A stretch of 64,000 nt of DNA from Gemmatales bacterium (GTDB lineage: Bacteria > Planctomycetota > Planctomycetia > Gemmatales > Gemmataceae), in NCBI GenBank assembly GCA_026004675.1, contig BPJP01000012.1, forward strand, positions 106,827 through 170,826. The letters are read 5' to 3'. The stretch's first letter is position 1; the number at the start of each line of letters is the position of its first letter. The notes below the pieces were generated by a model. The model had not been told where the DNA came from and made no database searches. It saw only the letters and a program-made list of their open reading frames with translations. The position numbers and the translations under genes were made by a program. This document shows, one piece after another, positions 1-7,922 of the stretch.

Positions 1-977
1 TCGTCAGCCGACAAGGGACCTTCCGGTTGCCTCGCGCGACCACTGGAACCAACCGGCCTGTTATTCAGAATTCAACAGCCGATGCCATTACTCTTGCGAA
101 CAACAATGAAGTCGCCAATTTCTCGATCCTGAACAGCGGCAACGACGGCATCCAGGGCGTCGGCATCAACAATTTCAATATCCACGATAACTTGATTAGC
201 GGTTCCGCCCGTCGCGGCATTCGCCTGATCAGCACTACGGGGACCGGTTTCATCCAGAACAACACCATCCAAAACAACATGCGATCGGGTATTCGTATCC
301 GCAACCAAAGCGGCACGTCCCTCAACGTGACGATTGCCAACAATACGGTCACGGGCAACAGCAGCGTCGCAGGCGCGGGTATTTCGATCATCGGCAACGG
401 CAACTCGCAGATCACCGCCGCGCTTTCGAACAACAATGCTTCGTCGAACGTCAACCATGGTCTGCGAATCGCGGCCAACGACTCTGCGCAGGTCAATGCC
501 ACAATGTCCGCCAATATGTTTGACAATAACGGCGTGCATGGTGCTAACATCGATACCAATAACAACGCCAACCTCACGATGACGTTCTCGAACAACACGT
601 TCAACGGTAACGGCACGGACGGTGCCAACTTGCGGTCGCGTGACACATCGACGCTGGTGTCCACCTTCTCCAACAATACGTTTAACGGCAACGGTGCTGA
701 AGGCATCGACGCTGTCAGTCGCGATGGTTCGGAGATGACACTTGGTGTTCGCGGCAATACCTTCGTGAACGACTTGTTCTTCGCCAACAGCCGAAACAGC
801 TCGAACCTCTGTCTGCAATTGCTGAACAACAACAGCAATCTCGCCGGCACGGCTTATCAGTTGCAACAGAATGGAGCTTCGGTGTTTCAGTTCGAGCCGG
901 CTGTGGGCAACATCGGAACGATTTCGACGACCGGCACCATCACCAATGTGCCTGCCGGAACCTGCATCTTTCCGTAA
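1..977 (+). CDS. Right-handed parallel beta-helix repeat protein, 5' end cut by window
   Basis: The frame is open to base 1, so the true start and any signal peptide lie outside the window; the first in-frame start-like codon is TTG at 27. The visible ~316 residues are a run of short rungs rich in Asn, Gly and Thr, the signature of a right-handed parallel beta-helix. Two neighbouring rungs carry the identical core FSNNTFNGNG (about residues 187 and 214 counted from the TTG), and their DNA is also similar, suggesting recent duplication. The last ~60 residues leave the repeat and probably cap the helix. Proteins of this kind are usually secreted or surface-bound and often bind or cleave polysaccharide, but no catalytic residues can be assigned here. 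It ends 10 bases before the convergent M20 hydrolase. Confidence 0.75.
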   Translation, partial: VSRQGTFRLPRATTGTNRPVIQNSTADAITLANNNEVANFSILNSGNDGIQGVGINNFNIHDNLISGSARRGIRLISTTGTGFIQNNTIQNNMRSGIRIRNQSGTSLNVTIANNTVTGNSSVAGAGISIIGNGNSQITAALSNNNASSNVNHGLRIAANDSAQVNATMSANMFDNNGVHGANIDTNNNANLTMTFSNNTFNGNGTDGANLRSRDTSTLVSTFSNNTFNGNGAEGIDAVSRDGSEMTLGVRGNTFVNDLFFANSRNSSNLCLQLLNNNSNLAGTAYQLQQNGASVFQFEPAVGNIGTISTTGTITNVPAGTCIFP

Positions 978-987
978 TCGTGTTTGA

Positions 988-2433
988 TTAGCGCCGAGGC
1001 GGATCACGGTAGTCGAGCGGCGGTTTCTGGTCTTTCTCCAAAAGAGGTTGGTACCGGTTGCCGCCGACTCGACGCCGATGTTCCGCCTTCGCGTTTTCGA
1101 TGGTCTTGGCATCGAGAAACAAGTCGTAAGCGCTGGTGGCAAGGACTTTGGCCGCGAGTTGCATGCCTTTGCGAGCGATCGTCGTACCGCCGGCGGCGAC
1201 CGCTTGCCACGAATGCGCAGGTGTTCCCGGAACCCAGCACGCCGTCGAAAACCCCGCTGTCGGCACGACCCAGGAGACGTCGCCCACGTCGGTCGACCCT
1301 TTGCCGAAACCGCCACTGACAAAATCCACTTTGGCGATGCTATCCAATGGCGGCGGCGATGTAAGAGTATTTTGAATGCGAATGGCAAACTGACGTTCTT
1401 CGTCGTCATATTTCAGGTCATTCCATTTCGCCAGGTTGCGGTGGATCACTTCGGAGATCGTGTTGTTGGGCAAAAGCGGCATGGTGCCACCGAGGTAGAC
1501 GGTTTCGAGTTTGGTCTCGGTGGCGATGGCTGCTCCCTGGGCGCATTTGACGAGGCGTGGATAAAGTTGTTTCAAGATGTCCGCTTCAGGGTGTCGGATG
1601 TAGTAATAGACTTCGGCGAAATCGGGGACGACATTTGGCGCGCCGCCGCCGTCCGTGATGACGTGGTGGATGCGGGTGAAATCAGGGCAGTGTTCCCGCA
1701 ACAGTTGGGCGGCATGATTGGTCAACTCGACGGCATCGAGAGCGGATCGGCCTTTTTCCGGAGAGCCAGCGGCGTGGGCACTTTTGCCATGAAAGCGGAA
1801 TTTGACAGCCATGCGCGCCAGACAACTTCGGCTGCCGGCCGAGTTTCGGCTTCCAGGATGCCAATGCAAGACAACATCACAATCGTCGAATAGACCGGCG
1901 CGAACCATGAAGACTTTGGCGGCGCCGCCTTCTTCAGCGGGACAGCCGTAGTAACGCAGCGTCCCTTTGATTTTTCCTCCGCGAATCTGCTCTGCCAAGG
2001 CCATACAGGCGGATGCCGAAGCCACGCCGAACAGATGATGTCCACAACCATGGCCATATGTGGCGCCTTGCCTGACCCTGCGGAACGGCACGGCTTCCTG
2101 CGACAAACCAGGCAAAGCATCGTATTCGCCCAAAATGCCGATGACCGGTTTGCCCTGGCCGATGGTGGCTGTGAAAGCTGTCGGGATGCCGGCGACTCCC
2201 GACTGGATCGTGAAGCCGGCCGACTTCAGCATTTTCGATAGAAGCTGGGCAGATCGTTTTTCCTGGTAGCCTGGTTCGGCCCATTCCCAGATTTGTTTCG
2301 CTGCCCGCCACGTTTGCTCGCCACGGCCGTCGATCGACTGGATCAACGCTTCCTTTTGGGCCCAAAGCGACGACACATACAGCAAGGAAACCACAACGGC
2401 AATCGCTTTTGCGAGCATCAGACACGACCCCAT
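988..2433 (-). CDS. M20 family amidohydrolase/peptidase (AbgB-like), secreted
   Basis: Metal-dependent amidohydrolase of the M20 family, closest in pattern to AbgB-type subunits that hydrolyse p-aminobenzoyl-glutamate or related N-acyl amino acids; the substrate here is unknown. Signposts in order: an N-terminal hydrophobic signal sequence ending near SSLWAQ, GEYDALPG, the metal-site string GHGCGHH, the catalytic EEGG, HWHPG, the dimerisation-lid region GKSAHAAG, and a C-terminal STDVGDVSW. About 480 residues, normal for the family. The ATG at 2433 is preferred over a TTG one codon upstream because it overlaps the TGA of the upstream TauE/SafE-like gene (TGATG), a classic translational-coupling arrangement. 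The signal sequence implies periplasmic action, unusual for AbgB, which is cytoplasmic in E. coli. Confidence 0.88.
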   Translation of the reverse strand: MGSCLMLAKAIAVVVSLLYVSSLWAQKEALIQSIDGRGEQTWRAAKQIWEWAEPGYQEKRSAQLLSKMLKSAGFTIQSGVAGIPTAFTATIGQGKPVIGILGEYDALPGLSQEAVPFRRVRQGATYGHGCGHHLFGVASASACMALAEQIRGGKIKGTLRYYGCPAEEGGAAKVFMVRAGLFDDCDVVLHWHPGSRNSAGSRSCLARMAVKFRFHGKSAHAAGSPEKGRSALDAVELTNHAAQLLREHCPDFTRIHHVITDGGGAPNVVPDFAEVYYYIRHPEADILKQLYPRLVKCAQGAAIATETKLETVYLGGTMPLLPNNTISEVIHRNLAKWNDLKYDDEERQFAIRIQNTLTSPPPLDSIAKVDFVSGGFGKGSTDVGDVSWVVPTAGFSTACWVPGTPAHSWQAVAAGGTTIARKGMQLAAKVLATSAYDLFLDAKTIENAKAEHRRRVGGNRYQPLLEKDQKPPLDYRDPPRR

Positions 2434-2933
2434 CAAATGTGATATTCGATATCGTCTTCAGAGCTTTCCAGAACAACGGGTGCTTTTGCAGACCGGCGGC
2501 GAGCGACAAGACCGATCAACGCTGCAACCAGCGCCGCCACACCACTTGTCAAGGCTTGTCGCGGCGTCGGTCGCCGTGTCGTCATGATCATCATGAATCC
2601 CAGATACAGCAGCACGAGACCGAATAGTGTCCGCAACACATGGACCGGCACGTGAACAACCAGGCTGGCGCCGATATAGGCGCCAACGACAAACCCCAGC
2701 GCCACCCAGCCGGCACTAGGCAAATGAACGAAGCCGCGCTTGTAATACACGACAGCAGCAAACAGCAACACTGGCAGGCTGAGAACCGCCAGACTTGTTC
2801 CCTGTGCTTCCTTTTGCGTGAATTGAAACAAATAAACCAGCCCCGGCACGAGCACGATCCCGCCGCCGATCCCCAAGAGGCCGCTCGCAATCCCGACGGC
2901 AATACCAAACAAGAACAATAAGAAATATGCCAT
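2433..2933 (-). CDS. Half-length TauE/SafE (TSUP) family membrane protein
   Basis: 166-residue integral membrane protein with the first-repeat signature of the sulfite exporter TauE/SafE family: an N-terminal helix leading to GLLGIGGGIVLVPGL, then GTSLAV, a basic loop (YKRG) and a closing helix (LFGLVLLYLGFMMI). Full TSUP transporters are about 250 residues with two such repeats; this protein has one repeat plus a short fifth hydrophobic segment and a charged tail. It may therefore work as a dimer, or be a shortened relative. The stop codon overlaps the start of the M20 hydrolase, so both are probably translated together and may act on the same compound (for example export of a hydrolysis product), which is inference. 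The frame is intact with no sign of a lost second half downstream. Confidence 0.75.
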   Translation of the reverse strand: MAYFLLFLFGIAVGIASGLLGIGGGIVLVPGLVYLFQFTQKEAQGTSLAVLSLPVLLFAAVVYYKRGFVHLPSAGWVALGFVVGAYIGASLVVHVPVHVLRTLFGLVLLYLGFMMIMTTRRPTPRQALTSGVAALVAALIGLVARRRSAKAPVVLESSEDDIEYHI

Positions 2934-3028
2934 ACTGTCTCCGAAACGAGTCGTTCCCCTTCTGGCGTGTCATACGGGCCGGCTGGCGGATGCGGAAACC
3001 GGACGCCCTGGCATTGGGACCTCGTTGA

Positions 3029-4033
3029 TCAACCAACGAACCGGTCTCGTCCCTGGACAAGGGCGCGCAGCTTGCGATCAACGATACTCCGCTTCAGCAT
3101 CCAGAAGCCGCAATCGGGATGCACCCAACGGATTCGATCACTGCCCAGGACATTCACGGCGTGTTCGATGCGCCGAGCAATCTCGTCGGGCGATTCGACT
3201 TCGTTGTCTTTGATATCGATCACACCGATACCCAGCGAGATCGACGGCTTCAAATCGCGAAACACCTCGAGTTCGCCGTAACCTCGACGGGCGAATTCCA
3301 ACACCAGATGATCGCATTCCAGCGCGTTGAAAAACGGCAACAGGTCGCGGAAAAAACCCTTTTGGATGGATTGCCCTCCGTAGTTGCCGAAGCACAGGTG
3401 CACACCTTTTTCGCTGCTCGTACCTTTGAAAACATGGTTGATGGCCTCGGCAGCCAAAGGCCCATCTTCGGGAGAACCCGGCAAGTTGGCTTCGTCGATT
3501 TGGATGACGGCAGCATCGATCCCTTCAATTTGCTTGCGCAGCACTTCCGCAAGGTCCATGACGAGGGCGCCGCGATCCCCGTAACAAGAGTCCAGAAGCG
3601 TTTTCGACAGCATATAAGGGCTGGTTACGGTGAACTTCAAAGGCTGCTTTGTCAGCTCTTTGACGAAGTGGAAGTCGGCAACCAGGTTGAGCATGCCCTC
3701 GTCGATGTTCGAATAGACGACGCCCGCAGGCTGCACACGAAACCCCATACCGGGTTGCTGAGCGAATCGTTCCCTTTCTGGCCGGGTTAACGCCGTCCGC
3801 ACGCCATCGAGCGGCTGCACGAAATAGTCGATCATGCCGTTGGTTTCCGGATGATTGACGTTGAACCGCGACAACTCGCCATCGCTGATGACGTCGATCC
3901 CCGCCAGTTCCTGGGTCTTCATGACAACCATGACCGCATCGCGGAGATTCGGAGTCGTGGGCTGCACCAGCAGCCAGTCCGGAACTGGATAGCTGCCAAC
4001 AACCGTGGTTCTGGGAAGATGTGCTGTCATCAT
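3029..4033 (-). CDS. Cobalamin-independent methionine synthase-like methyltransferase (MetE C-terminal type)
   Basis: A 334-residue single-domain relative of the C-terminal catalytic half of MetE, which transfers a methyl group to homocysteine; stand-alone proteins of this size occur in archaea and many bacteria, where the methyl donor differs or is unknown. The N-terminus has the family's VVGSYP and ELAGIDVISDGE. The expected zinc ligands are visible: His and Cys in VHLCFGNYG, Glu in LVLEFARRG, and the final Cys in HPDCGFWML. The start is one of two adjacent ATGs (4033 or 4030). It lacks the N-terminal folate-binding half of full MetE, so methionine synthesis cannot be taken for granted. Neighbours give no pathway hint, although a homocysteine S-methyltransferase-family gene lies about 19 kb away. 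Confidence 0.82.
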   Translation of the reverse strand: MMTAHLPRTTVVGSYPVPDWLLVQPTTPNLRDAVMVVMKTQELAGIDVISDGELSRFNVNHPETNGMIDYFVQPLDGVRTALTRPERERFAQQPGMGFRVQPAGVVYSNIDEGMLNLVADFHFVKELTKQPLKFTVTSPYMLSKTLLDSCYGDRGALVMDLAEVLRKQIEGIDAAVIQIDEANLPGSPEDGPLAAEAINHVFKGTSSEKGVHLCFGNYGGQSIQKGFFRDLLPFFNALECDHLVLEFARRGYGELEVFRDLKPSISLGIGVIDIKDNEVESPDEIARRIEHAVNVLGSDRIRWVHPDCGFWMLKRSIVDRKLRALVQGRDRFVG

Positions 4034-4197
4034 AATAGGCTTAAAAGGTCGGCAGACCGCGTTTCATCATCGTGGTCATTCTATCAACTCATGCTGGCGG
4101 TGCCCGCCAGAAGCCAAGAACTGGGGCTGGGACTGGCTGGGAGATGCTATGGGATTGGATGCGAAACGGAAATCACGCTGAAAACCGCGAAAATGGA

Positions 4198-4327
4198 GCC
4201 CGCAACAGGTGGCTGAGAGAGGCTGATCCACTGCACAAGGGTGCATTGCTTATGGCTGCTCCTTCCGGCCTGACCAGGTTCGCAACTTCCCTTTGCGTGG
4301 GTCCCCTCCCAACTCCTTATTGCGGGC
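4198..4327 (-). ncRNA. ffs: Signal recognition particle RNA, small bacterial type
   Basis: On the minus strand the apical domain reads CCTGGTCAGGCCGGAAGGAG followed by CAGCC, the near-invariant 4.5S RNA loop bound by Ffh (about 4254-4278). The ends pair: GCCCGCAA at 4198-4205 with TTGCGGGC at 4320-4327, so the molecule is a closed hairpin of about 130 nt, somewhat longer than the ~110 nt of E. coli. It starts only 12 bases after the stop codon of the cyclophilin gene on the same strand, so it may be processed from that transcript or have a promoter inside the end of that gene. No strong T-run terminator follows it. Confidence 0.93.
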
Positions 4328-4339
4328 ACATAACACAAC

Positions 4340-4876
4340 CTATTTCGGAATTTCTTTGACCGTCACTGATTGGATCGTAACCGCCTGAAGCGGCTTGTCG
4401 TTGGCGTCGGTCTTGACTTCGCCGATGGCCCGGACCGTTGCCAGCGATTCGGCATCCGCACATTTGCCAAAGGCCGTGTATTGGTTATCCAAAAACGAGC
4501 ACTTCTCCAAACAGATGAAAAACTGCGATCCAGCGGAATTGGGGTCGTTCGTCCGCGCCATGGATAACACGCCGGGATCATGGGGCGTTTTGTTGAATTC
4601 GGCATTGATCTGATAACCTGGTCCGCCCATTCCAGTTCCTTCCGGGCAACCTCCCTGAATCATGAACCCCTTGATAACACGATGGAACGTCAAGTTGTTA
4701 TAGAAGCCGATCTTGGCCAGCCCGATGAAATTCTTGACGTGGCCTGGGGCCACGTCGGGAAAGAATGTCAGCCGGATTGGTCCCTTCGTCGTCGTCATCT
4801 CGACCAGGTAATCTTTGGTGGCAAAGTCGAGCGACTTTTGCACCTCTTCAACCTGTTGTTTATAATTTGCCGCCAC
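4340..4876 (-). CDS. Peptidyl-prolyl cis-trans isomerase, cyclophilin type
   Basis: Cyclophilin that catalyses Xaa-Pro isomerisation during protein folding; with no signal peptide it is predicted cytoplasmic. The 178 residues contain the family core: FHRVIKGFMIQGG with the catalytic Arg, GPGYQINAEF, GVLSMART, SAGSQFFI and the LDNQYTAFGKC segment. A GTG at 4876 is chosen because AAAGGAG lies seven bases upstream; the longer open frame up to 5044 would run through the end of yidD and adds a low-complexity stretch without family similarity. It lies in a same-strand group rnpA-yidD-cyclophilin-SRP RNA, all linked to RNA maturation, protein folding or membrane targeting. Confidence 0.88.
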   Translation of the reverse strand: MAANYKQQVEEVQKSLDFATKDYLVEMTTTKGPIRLTFFPDVAPGHVKNFIGLAKIGFYNNLTFHRVIKGFMIQGGCPEGTGMGGPGYQINAEFNKTPHDPGVLSMARTNDPNSAGSQFFICLEKCSFLDNQYTAFGKCADAESLATVRAIGEVKTDANDKPLQAVTIQSVTVKEIPK

Positions 4877-4958
4877 AATGCCGCTCCTTTCGCGTGCTTC
4901 GTCCTCACTGCTATTGTACAGGATATTGGTTGGCTGCGCGGTTGTCTGCCTTGGTTTT

Positions 4959-5186
4959 TCACGGGGGATCAAAGCCGCCACGATTCCAGGGATGGCAACG
5001 ACAAATGCGCCACAGCCCTTTGGCGGCCCCACGCAGCGGGCCATATTTCTGAACGGCCTGAATGAAATATTCGCTACAGCTGGGATGAAAGCGACAAACC
5101 GCGGGAAGGACCGGCCGCAAAATCGACTGATAGCAGCGGACCAGAAACACCAGAATCCATGTCAAGCAAGTGCGAAGCCAACTCAT
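4959..5186 (-). CDS. yidD: Membrane protein insertion efficiency factor YidD
   Basis: 75-residue YidD, a small inner-membrane-associated protein that assists YidC-dependent insertion. It carries the family signature: an N-terminal amphipathic/hydrophobic helix, YQSILRPVLP, then RFHPSCSEYF and the C-terminal RICRCHPWNRGGFDP. Length matches the family. Its ATG overlaps the last bases of rnpA (4-nt overlap), so translation is likely coupled. The usual bacterial order rpmH-rnpA-yidD-yidC is partly kept: yidC is not downstream and a cyclophilin gene takes its place. Confidence 0.93.
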   Translation of the reverse strand: MSWLRTCLTWILVFLVRCYQSILRPVLPAVCRFHPSCSEYFIQAVQKYGPLRGAAKGLWRICRCHPWNRGGFDPP

Positions 5187-5554
5187 TGCTCGTTCTCGGT
5201 CTTGGCCAATTTCCGAGCCAGACGGCCCACGAGTTTTGGCAACGACGACAGCAATTGGTCCAGCGTCGGCATTTCCCCGCAGCGAGGGATCAAAATCAGA
5301 TCAAGTCCGTGCGGCATAGTCGTCTTGGTTAGCCGATATGCTTCCCGGTAAAGACGGCGTAAGCGGTTTCGTTTGACGGCCTTGGGAAATAGCCGTCGCG
5401 AAACAGAAAGCCCCAGCCGATTATGCGGGAGTCCATTTCGGCACCCATACAGGATCAGCCATTTATCGCTTACCGAGCAACGGTTTTCGTAAACTCGGCG
5501 AAAGTCGTTTTGCCGACGCAGTCGTTCCTGTCGCCGAAAACGAAAAGACGCCAT
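5183..5554 (-). CDS. rnpA: Ribonuclease P protein component
   Basis: Protein subunit of RNase P, which helps the catalytic RNA remove 5' leaders from pre-tRNA. From the ATG at 5554 the protein is 123 residues, typical for RnpA, and begins with the expected basic segment (FRFRRQERLRRQNDFRRVYE). The RNR box is clear in KAVKRNRLRRLYREA, followed by LDLILIPR. A second ATG lies at 5560; the much longer frame up to 5749 has no family similarity and faces a divergent gene, so it is not used. rpmH, which normally precedes rnpA, is absent from the 220 bases upstream. Confidence 0.92.
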   Translation of the reverse strand: MASFRFRRQERLRRQNDFRRVYENRCSVSDKWLILYGCRNGLPHNRLGLSVSRRLFPKAVKRNRLRRLYREAYRLTKTTMPHGLDLILIPRCGEMPTLDQLLSSLPKLVGRLARKLAKTENEQ

Positions 5555-5778
5555 GAGCATAAGCCAATCGTTCACGTGTGCTCTGGGGTTTCGTTCGATT
5601 TTACCGCAAAAATCGGCAAACGTCGCGGGCTGCACCAATTGCAAAAGAGACGAAAACTTTGCTCGACCAGGCGAAAGAGTCGGTCCGATCACGCCTGAGT
5701 GGGCTGACTCGTCTGGCTTTCCGCGAGCTTGCTGGCTATATGTCCCCACCGACAGATGAACGAAGGGAGGAAAAAAGG

Positions 5779-6615
5779 ATGTACCGTGATGTCGTTGTTA
5801 CCGCCGTTCTGGTGGTCGTGGCTGCGTCATCCGTTCGTAGCGAAGTTTCACCGCGGTTTCATTGGCGAAAAGGGGAAGTGCTCACCTATCGCGTGACGCA
5901 GAAGACCTCGGCGTCGGAATCGGTCGACGGCAAGCAGTTCGCGACGCAGACACGGCTGCAACACGTCAAGCAATGGCGCGTCGTCGACGTGGATGCTGCC
6001 GGCATTGCCACGTTGGAACTGTCGCTCAAGAGCTTGAAGCTCGAGACGACCACACCGTCGAAAACGGTACTACGTTTCGATTCGCAAGACCCCGAAAAGT
6101 CCGATGCCGATCTAGCCCGTCAGCTGTCCCAGTACGTCGGCGTCCCCATTGCTGTGTTGCGTGTCGACAGTCTAGGACAAGTTGTGGAGGTCCAGGAAAG
6201 CAAATTCGTGCCTGCCAGCCGATTCGAAAGCGAACCCCCATTCGTTGTGGTGTTGCCGAAAGAAACTCTGAAGAAAGACCGACGATGGGTCCGACGTTAC
6301 CAGATCACTTTGCCTCCTCCCCAGGGAATCGGCGAGAAATACGACGCGGTACAGCAGTTCGATTGTACTGCGATCCATTCCCCTATGGCGACGATTCATT
6401 TCCATTCGACAGTCAAGAACCTCCCCGAAAACCTCACGGAACGTATTCCGCTTTTGCAACATCTGCCGAAAGGCGAAGCCGTTTTCGACACCGAAACGGG
6501 CCGGCTGAACAAAGCTCATTCGATCATAGACCAGACCCTCGAAAACTACCGCGGCGAGGGCACGAGCTACCATTTTCAAAGCGATTATGTCGAGGAATTC
6601 GTTGGAAAGGAATGA
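5779..6615 (+). CDS. Secreted DUF6263-like protein
   Basis: 278-residue exported protein of unknown function. The ATG at 5779 follows GGGAGG (5765-5770) at good spacing and gives a clear signal sequence (VVVTAVLVVVAASSVRS). After it come mostly beta-strand segments: WRKGEVLTYRV, WRVVDVDAAGIATLEL, LRFDSQDP, LAVD-like LRVDSLGQVVEVQ and a C-terminal FDTETGRLNKAH. This order of motifs is the same as in the gene facing it at 6679-7753, so the two appear to be distant paralogues of the planctomycete DUF6263 type. Predicted location is periplasm or outer-membrane lipophilic compartment; no enzyme motif is visible. Transcription is probably from a promoter shared divergently with rnpA. Confidence 0.6.
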   Translation: MYRDVVVTAVLVVVAASSVRSEVSPRFHWRKGEVLTYRVTQKTSASESVDGKQFATQTRLQHVKQWRVVDVDAAGIATLELSLKSLKLETTTPSKTVLRFDSQDPEKSDADLARQLSQYVGVPIAVLRVDSLGQVVEVQESKFVPASRFESEPPFVVVLPKETLKKDRRWVRRYQITLPPPQGIGEKYDAVQQFDCTAIHSPMATIHFHSTVKNLPENLTERIPLLQHLPKGEAVFDTETGRLNKAHSIIDQTLENYRGEGTSYHFQSDYVEEFVGKE

Positions 6616-6623
6616 ACTGGGCA

Positions 6624-6656
6624 AAAAGAAACCGGCCTTTTGAGCCGGTTTCTTTT
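6624..6656. terminator. Bidirectional rho-independent terminator
   Basis: Perfect 13-bp stem: AAAAGAAACCGGC (6624-6636) pairs with GCCGGTTTCTTTT (6644-6656) around a 7-base loop. The A-rich and T-rich flanks provide a U-tract on both strands, so it can end both the plus-strand gene stopping at 6615 and the minus-strand gene stopping at 6679. Confidence 0.85.
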
Positions 6657-6678
6657 ACATTCGGATCGCCCGTCTTGT

Positions 6679-7753
6679 TTATTCCTTGGGCTTTGAATCT
6701 TTGGAAGGTTTTTCTTCCGCCTTGGTCGGATCGGTATCCGACGTCTTGATGATCGTGGTCTGGGTCTGGGACAGTTCGACCTCTGTGTCGGTACCCGCCG
6801 ACCTTGATCGTCAACTTGCCCTCCAATTTCAGGCTCATGTCGGAGCTTTCCAGCCTGCCTTTTTCTGTGTCGAAGAGGATCGTACCGGTACCGTCTTTAC
6901 TGGTGAGGTTGGCTTTAACGATTTCGAAGGGCAAACTACCACCTGCTTCGCCGGGGGGCGAGTATTTCAAACTCGACTCGACTTTAATCTTATCGAGTTT
7001 GTCGTCTTTCCCTTCGTAGGTGTATTTGTATTCCGTTTCGTAGGTACCGATCGGCCCCATATTGAGCTTGGTGGTTTTGCTCCAGCTATCCCCCTTCTTG
7101 ACCGGTTTGCCAGGGACGACCGCGAAAGCAGGATCGGCCATTTGTTTCAAAGCGTCTTCGCTGAGGATTTTTTCGAGCATATCCTTCATTTGCGGGTTGG
7201 CTTTGATGAGCTTCTTGATGAACTCGTCCCGTCCCTCGACCTTGACGACTTTGTTTTCCGGGCTGAGTGTAATGGTGAACTCGCTGTCTACCAGTTGATT
7301 GAAGAAATCGGCGAGAGGATTGCCTGCGTTGTTGTCTTTTTTAAGTGAATCAAAAACGATTTTTTGCCCACCGATATCGATGTCCATCTTCAAGCCGGTG
7401 ATCTTTTGGGTGAGAATCCAATTGTTGTCCTTGTCCTGGTCTTTGACCGTCCAGCTGAAGTAGAAGGTCTGCTTCTGGTTTTGTTCGATATCCATTCCCT
7501 GAACTTTCAGGGTCTGCTTGGTGTTGGTCGTCATCTCCTGGTAGAAGGTTTTGCCTTTTTCGAATTTCCATTTGATTTCGACCGCGTCGCTCTTGTCTTT
7601 GCTCTTATCCTTGTCTTTTTTGGCGTCTTTGTCTTTCTTGGAGTCATCCTTTTGGGTCTTCTTGACTTCGGTTTTCTTGTCCTTTTCCTGGGCGAAAGTC
7701 ACGCCCAGCATGGCAGACATCAAAACCACAAAAACCAGACGGAAATGACGCAC
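6679..7753 (-). CDS. Secreted Lys-rich DUF6263-like protein, frameshifted near its 3' end
   Basis: Exported protein of unknown function, about 358 codons when reconstructed. GTG at 7753 is chosen because AAGGAG precedes it by six bases and a signal sequence follows directly (LVFVVLMSAMLGVTFA). Next is a strongly charged Lys/Asp stretch (about residues 22-60), then the DUF6263-like body with WTVKDQDKDNNWILTQ, LKMDIDIGG, FDSLKK and ENKVVKVEG. The frame breaks at the CCC at 6794-6796: removing one base gives a natural tail, ELSQTQTTIIKTSDTDP..., ending TAA at 6679, just inside the shared terminator. Without the correction the frame would run antisense through the terminator into the facing gene. 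A sequencing error in a 3-base homopolymer is the simplest explanation. Confidence 0.62.
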
Positions 7754-7922
7754 GGTTTGCTCCTTCCACAAAAAGCGCTCGGAATGTGATCCCGCATCGG
7801 GATACGATATTTTTTACCAGAGCCGGTTCAGCCGACAAGATAACCTGGGCGATTTCGCCAGCGGCCCAGCCTCTTATTGACGAATCACAGGCTTGGGAAT
7901 CACTGGTGTTCGCTGGGCCCGA

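Noticed and set aside
4877..5044. N-terminal extension of the cyclophilin frame
   Set aside because: Overlaps yidD, lacks similarity, and a GTG with a good ribosome site exists at 4876.
5555..5778. Possible rpmH upstream of rnpA
   Set aside because: No frame contains the basic L34 sequence.
6524..6678. C-terminal extension of the Lys-rich protein past the terminator
   Set aside because: Runs antisense through a strong terminator into the facing gene; a one-base correction gives a family-like end at 6679.
7789..7803. ATCCCGCATCGGGAT palindrome as terminator for the CxxCH gene
   Set aside because: Stem of only six pairs and far from the stop; lies in the leader of the next gene, could be an operator but unsupported.
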